DNA of 64,000 nt. It comes from Thamnaconus septentrionalis (Eukaryota > Chordata > Actinopteri > Tetraodontiformes > Monacanthidae). Every line of letters begins with the position of its first letter. The first letter of the stretch is position 1. Shown here piece after piece: positions 62,780 through 64,000 of this stretch. The stretch is from NCBI GenBank assembly GCA_009823395.1, contig CM020510.1, positions 7,891,273-7,955,272 on the forward strand, given 5' to 3'. The position numbers and the translations under genes were made by a program. The notes below the pieces were generated by a model. The model was not told where the DNA came from and did not search any database. It worked only from the letters and a program-made list of their open reading frames with translations.

Positions 62780-63141
62780 GGGTCGACTTCCAGTGTCGGA
62801 ATTAGCTGACAGGTGCATCAAATAATCAGCTCATGCATTTTGGATATTTACCGACAGTGAGGTCTGCCACCTAATGGTGTGAGAGGGGTCACAGGTCGTC
62901 GTTCAAAGACCGGGCATAAAAAGAGGTGAAGTTTGTAGTATTTTTGCATGGTGAATACGCTGCACACAGACCGAGGGAGGTTTGAAAATAGAAGATATTT
63001 AAAATAAAGAGGCAGATTTGACCAAAGTAGGTGAAATGAGTCAACTTTTGGAAAAACTAAACATGAAACTAAAAAAAGAATATACACATGTAATAAGTGA
63101 TTTGCTCGGGTGCAGATGGGCATATTTTTATTATTATATTA

Positions 63142-63511
63142 TTCATTCATTCATTCATCTTCTATACCCGCTTATTCTTGAGCTCAGGTCACGGGGGTCT
63201 GCTGGAGCCTATCCCAGCTGTCTTAGGGCGAAGGCAGGGTGACACCCTGGACAAGTCGCCAGTTCATCGCAGGGCCACATATAGACAACCATTCACACTC
63301 ACATACACACCTATGGACAATTTACAGTGTTCAATTGACCTCACATGCATGTTTTTGGAGTGTGGGAGGAAGCCGGAGAACCCGGAGAGAACACACGCAG
63401 ACACAGGGAGAACATGCAAACTCCACACAGAAAGGCCCCAGACACGGAATCGAACCCACGACCTTCTTGCTGTGAGGCGGCAGCGCTAACCACTGAGCCA
63501 CCGTGTCGCCC
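63142..63511 (-). mobile_element. Full-length tRNA-derived SINE, 370 bp, with 12-bp target-site duplications
   Basis: On the minus strand it begins GGGCGACACGGTGGCTCAGT. It carries an A box (TGGCTCAGTGG, 63490-63500) and a B box (GGTTCGATTCC, 63446-63456) with tRNA-like spacing. It runs through a conserved body and ends in (GAAT)n. ATTATTATATTA at 63130-63141 and again at 63512-63523 is a perfect 12-bp duplication, the sign of LINE-driven insertion. The body is of the kind shared by many fish SINEs with a LINE (probably L2-type) tail. It is fairly well preserved, so relatively young. Confidence 0.88.
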
Positions 63512-64000
63512 ATTATTATATTAAACACATACATTTTTTTCATAGGATATTCATTTGTTCCTTCTAATTTTATCCTTTCAGTGACACACATACAAAAGGC
63601 TGGAAAGAAGTTTAGCTGTTCCCTTTTTTTAGAGGGTCACATTTATCAGTGCACCATCCCACTAAAATCCAGTACAACCGACAACTGAGAAACACATTAA
63701 TACAAACCTTTGCTTGAGTATAAGGGTGTAAGACAAGAGTCCATAGGAGGCAGCGGCGGCATTCCTGAGCCAAAAGCCAAGAGCCGGAATCACTTCCTCT
63801 TCGTCTTCGCCTCCGTCCAGCCTGTCGCCCCTGGAGGATCCGCAGTAATAACAAATCAGCCATTGAGGGAACCCCAGTGGCCCAACGAGCCTGTGGAACC
63901 GCTCGATTATTTTTACCTGACACAGGAAAGAGGCTACTCATAATAAACGGCCGACGAGGTGGCGACAGATCTCGTTAACCCTTCGGCAAATGAAAGAGGG

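Larger units (their letters stand above)
58001..64000. other. foxl2 upstream intergenic DNA, distal part to the window edge
   Basis: No gene was recognised. It holds a CpG-dense block, TG/CA/TGC arrays and the intact SINE. A plus-strand frame ending at 63943 and another at 62375-62809 show no domain. Confidence 0.5.

Noticed and set aside
62375..62809. A 144-codon plus-strand frame
   Set aside because: Ends in a TG microsatellite (VCVCV), with no domain and no convincing context.
63446..63500. A tRNA gene suggested by good A and B boxes
   Set aside because: The boxes belong to a SINE with a long non-tRNA body, a (GAAT)n tail and target-site duplications, not to a foldable tRNA.

Overview
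This window is vertebrate nuclear DNA, almost certainly from a ray-finned (teleost) fish. Genes are split by introns with GT/AG boundaries. The DNA between them is AT-rich and crowded with (CA)n, (GA)n and (AAT)n microsatellites, and it carries short DNA-transposon relics and a tRNA-derived SINE of a type common in fish. No bacterial, phage or CRISPR content was seen. Two genes are recognised with confidence, both on the minus strand and in the same order and orientation as in tetrapods: pik3cb (PI3-kinase catalytic subunit p110-beta) and foxl2 (forkhead factor of the ovary and eyelid).

Layout. From 1 to about 12.25 kb lie the first ten coding exons of pik3cb, read right to left. They encode 530 residues: the p85-binding, Ras-binding and C2 domains. 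The helical and kinase domains lie beyond the left edge. Every junction in this part could be placed to the base with consistent phase. From 12.25 to about 35.9 kb I infer a single large first intron. It holds many microsatellites, several small transposons and no recognisable gene. A CpG-rich block at about 35.9-36.35 kb contains a strong minus-strand splice donor, and I read it as the non-coding first exon and promoter of pik3cb. It carries a 26-codon upstream ORF. From 36.4 to 43.5 kb is intergenic DNA with two CTCF-like motifs and stretches that look like conserved non-coding elements. The single-exon foxl2 gene (307 codons) is at 44269-45192, with a likely 3' UTR and poly(A) signal near 43478 and a GC-rich promoter to about 45.65 kb. 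From 45.7 kb to the right edge no protein-coding gene could be supported. That region holds microsatellites, a Tc1/mariner end fragment, two GC-rich blocks (55.3-55.7 and 58.0-58.5 kb) and an intact SINE with 12-bp target-site duplications.

How the genes relate. The two are neighbours in many vertebrates but act in separate pathways: p110-beta makes PIP3 at membranes, and FOXL2 is a nuclear transcription factor. The interest of the window is mainly regulatory: a long pik3cb first intron and gene-poor DNA on both sides of a developmental transcription factor. I found no evidence of a novel multi-gene system. The less ordinary signals are the in-frame upstream extension of foxl2, the pik3cb leader uORF, and several small repeat families identified here from their own symmetry.
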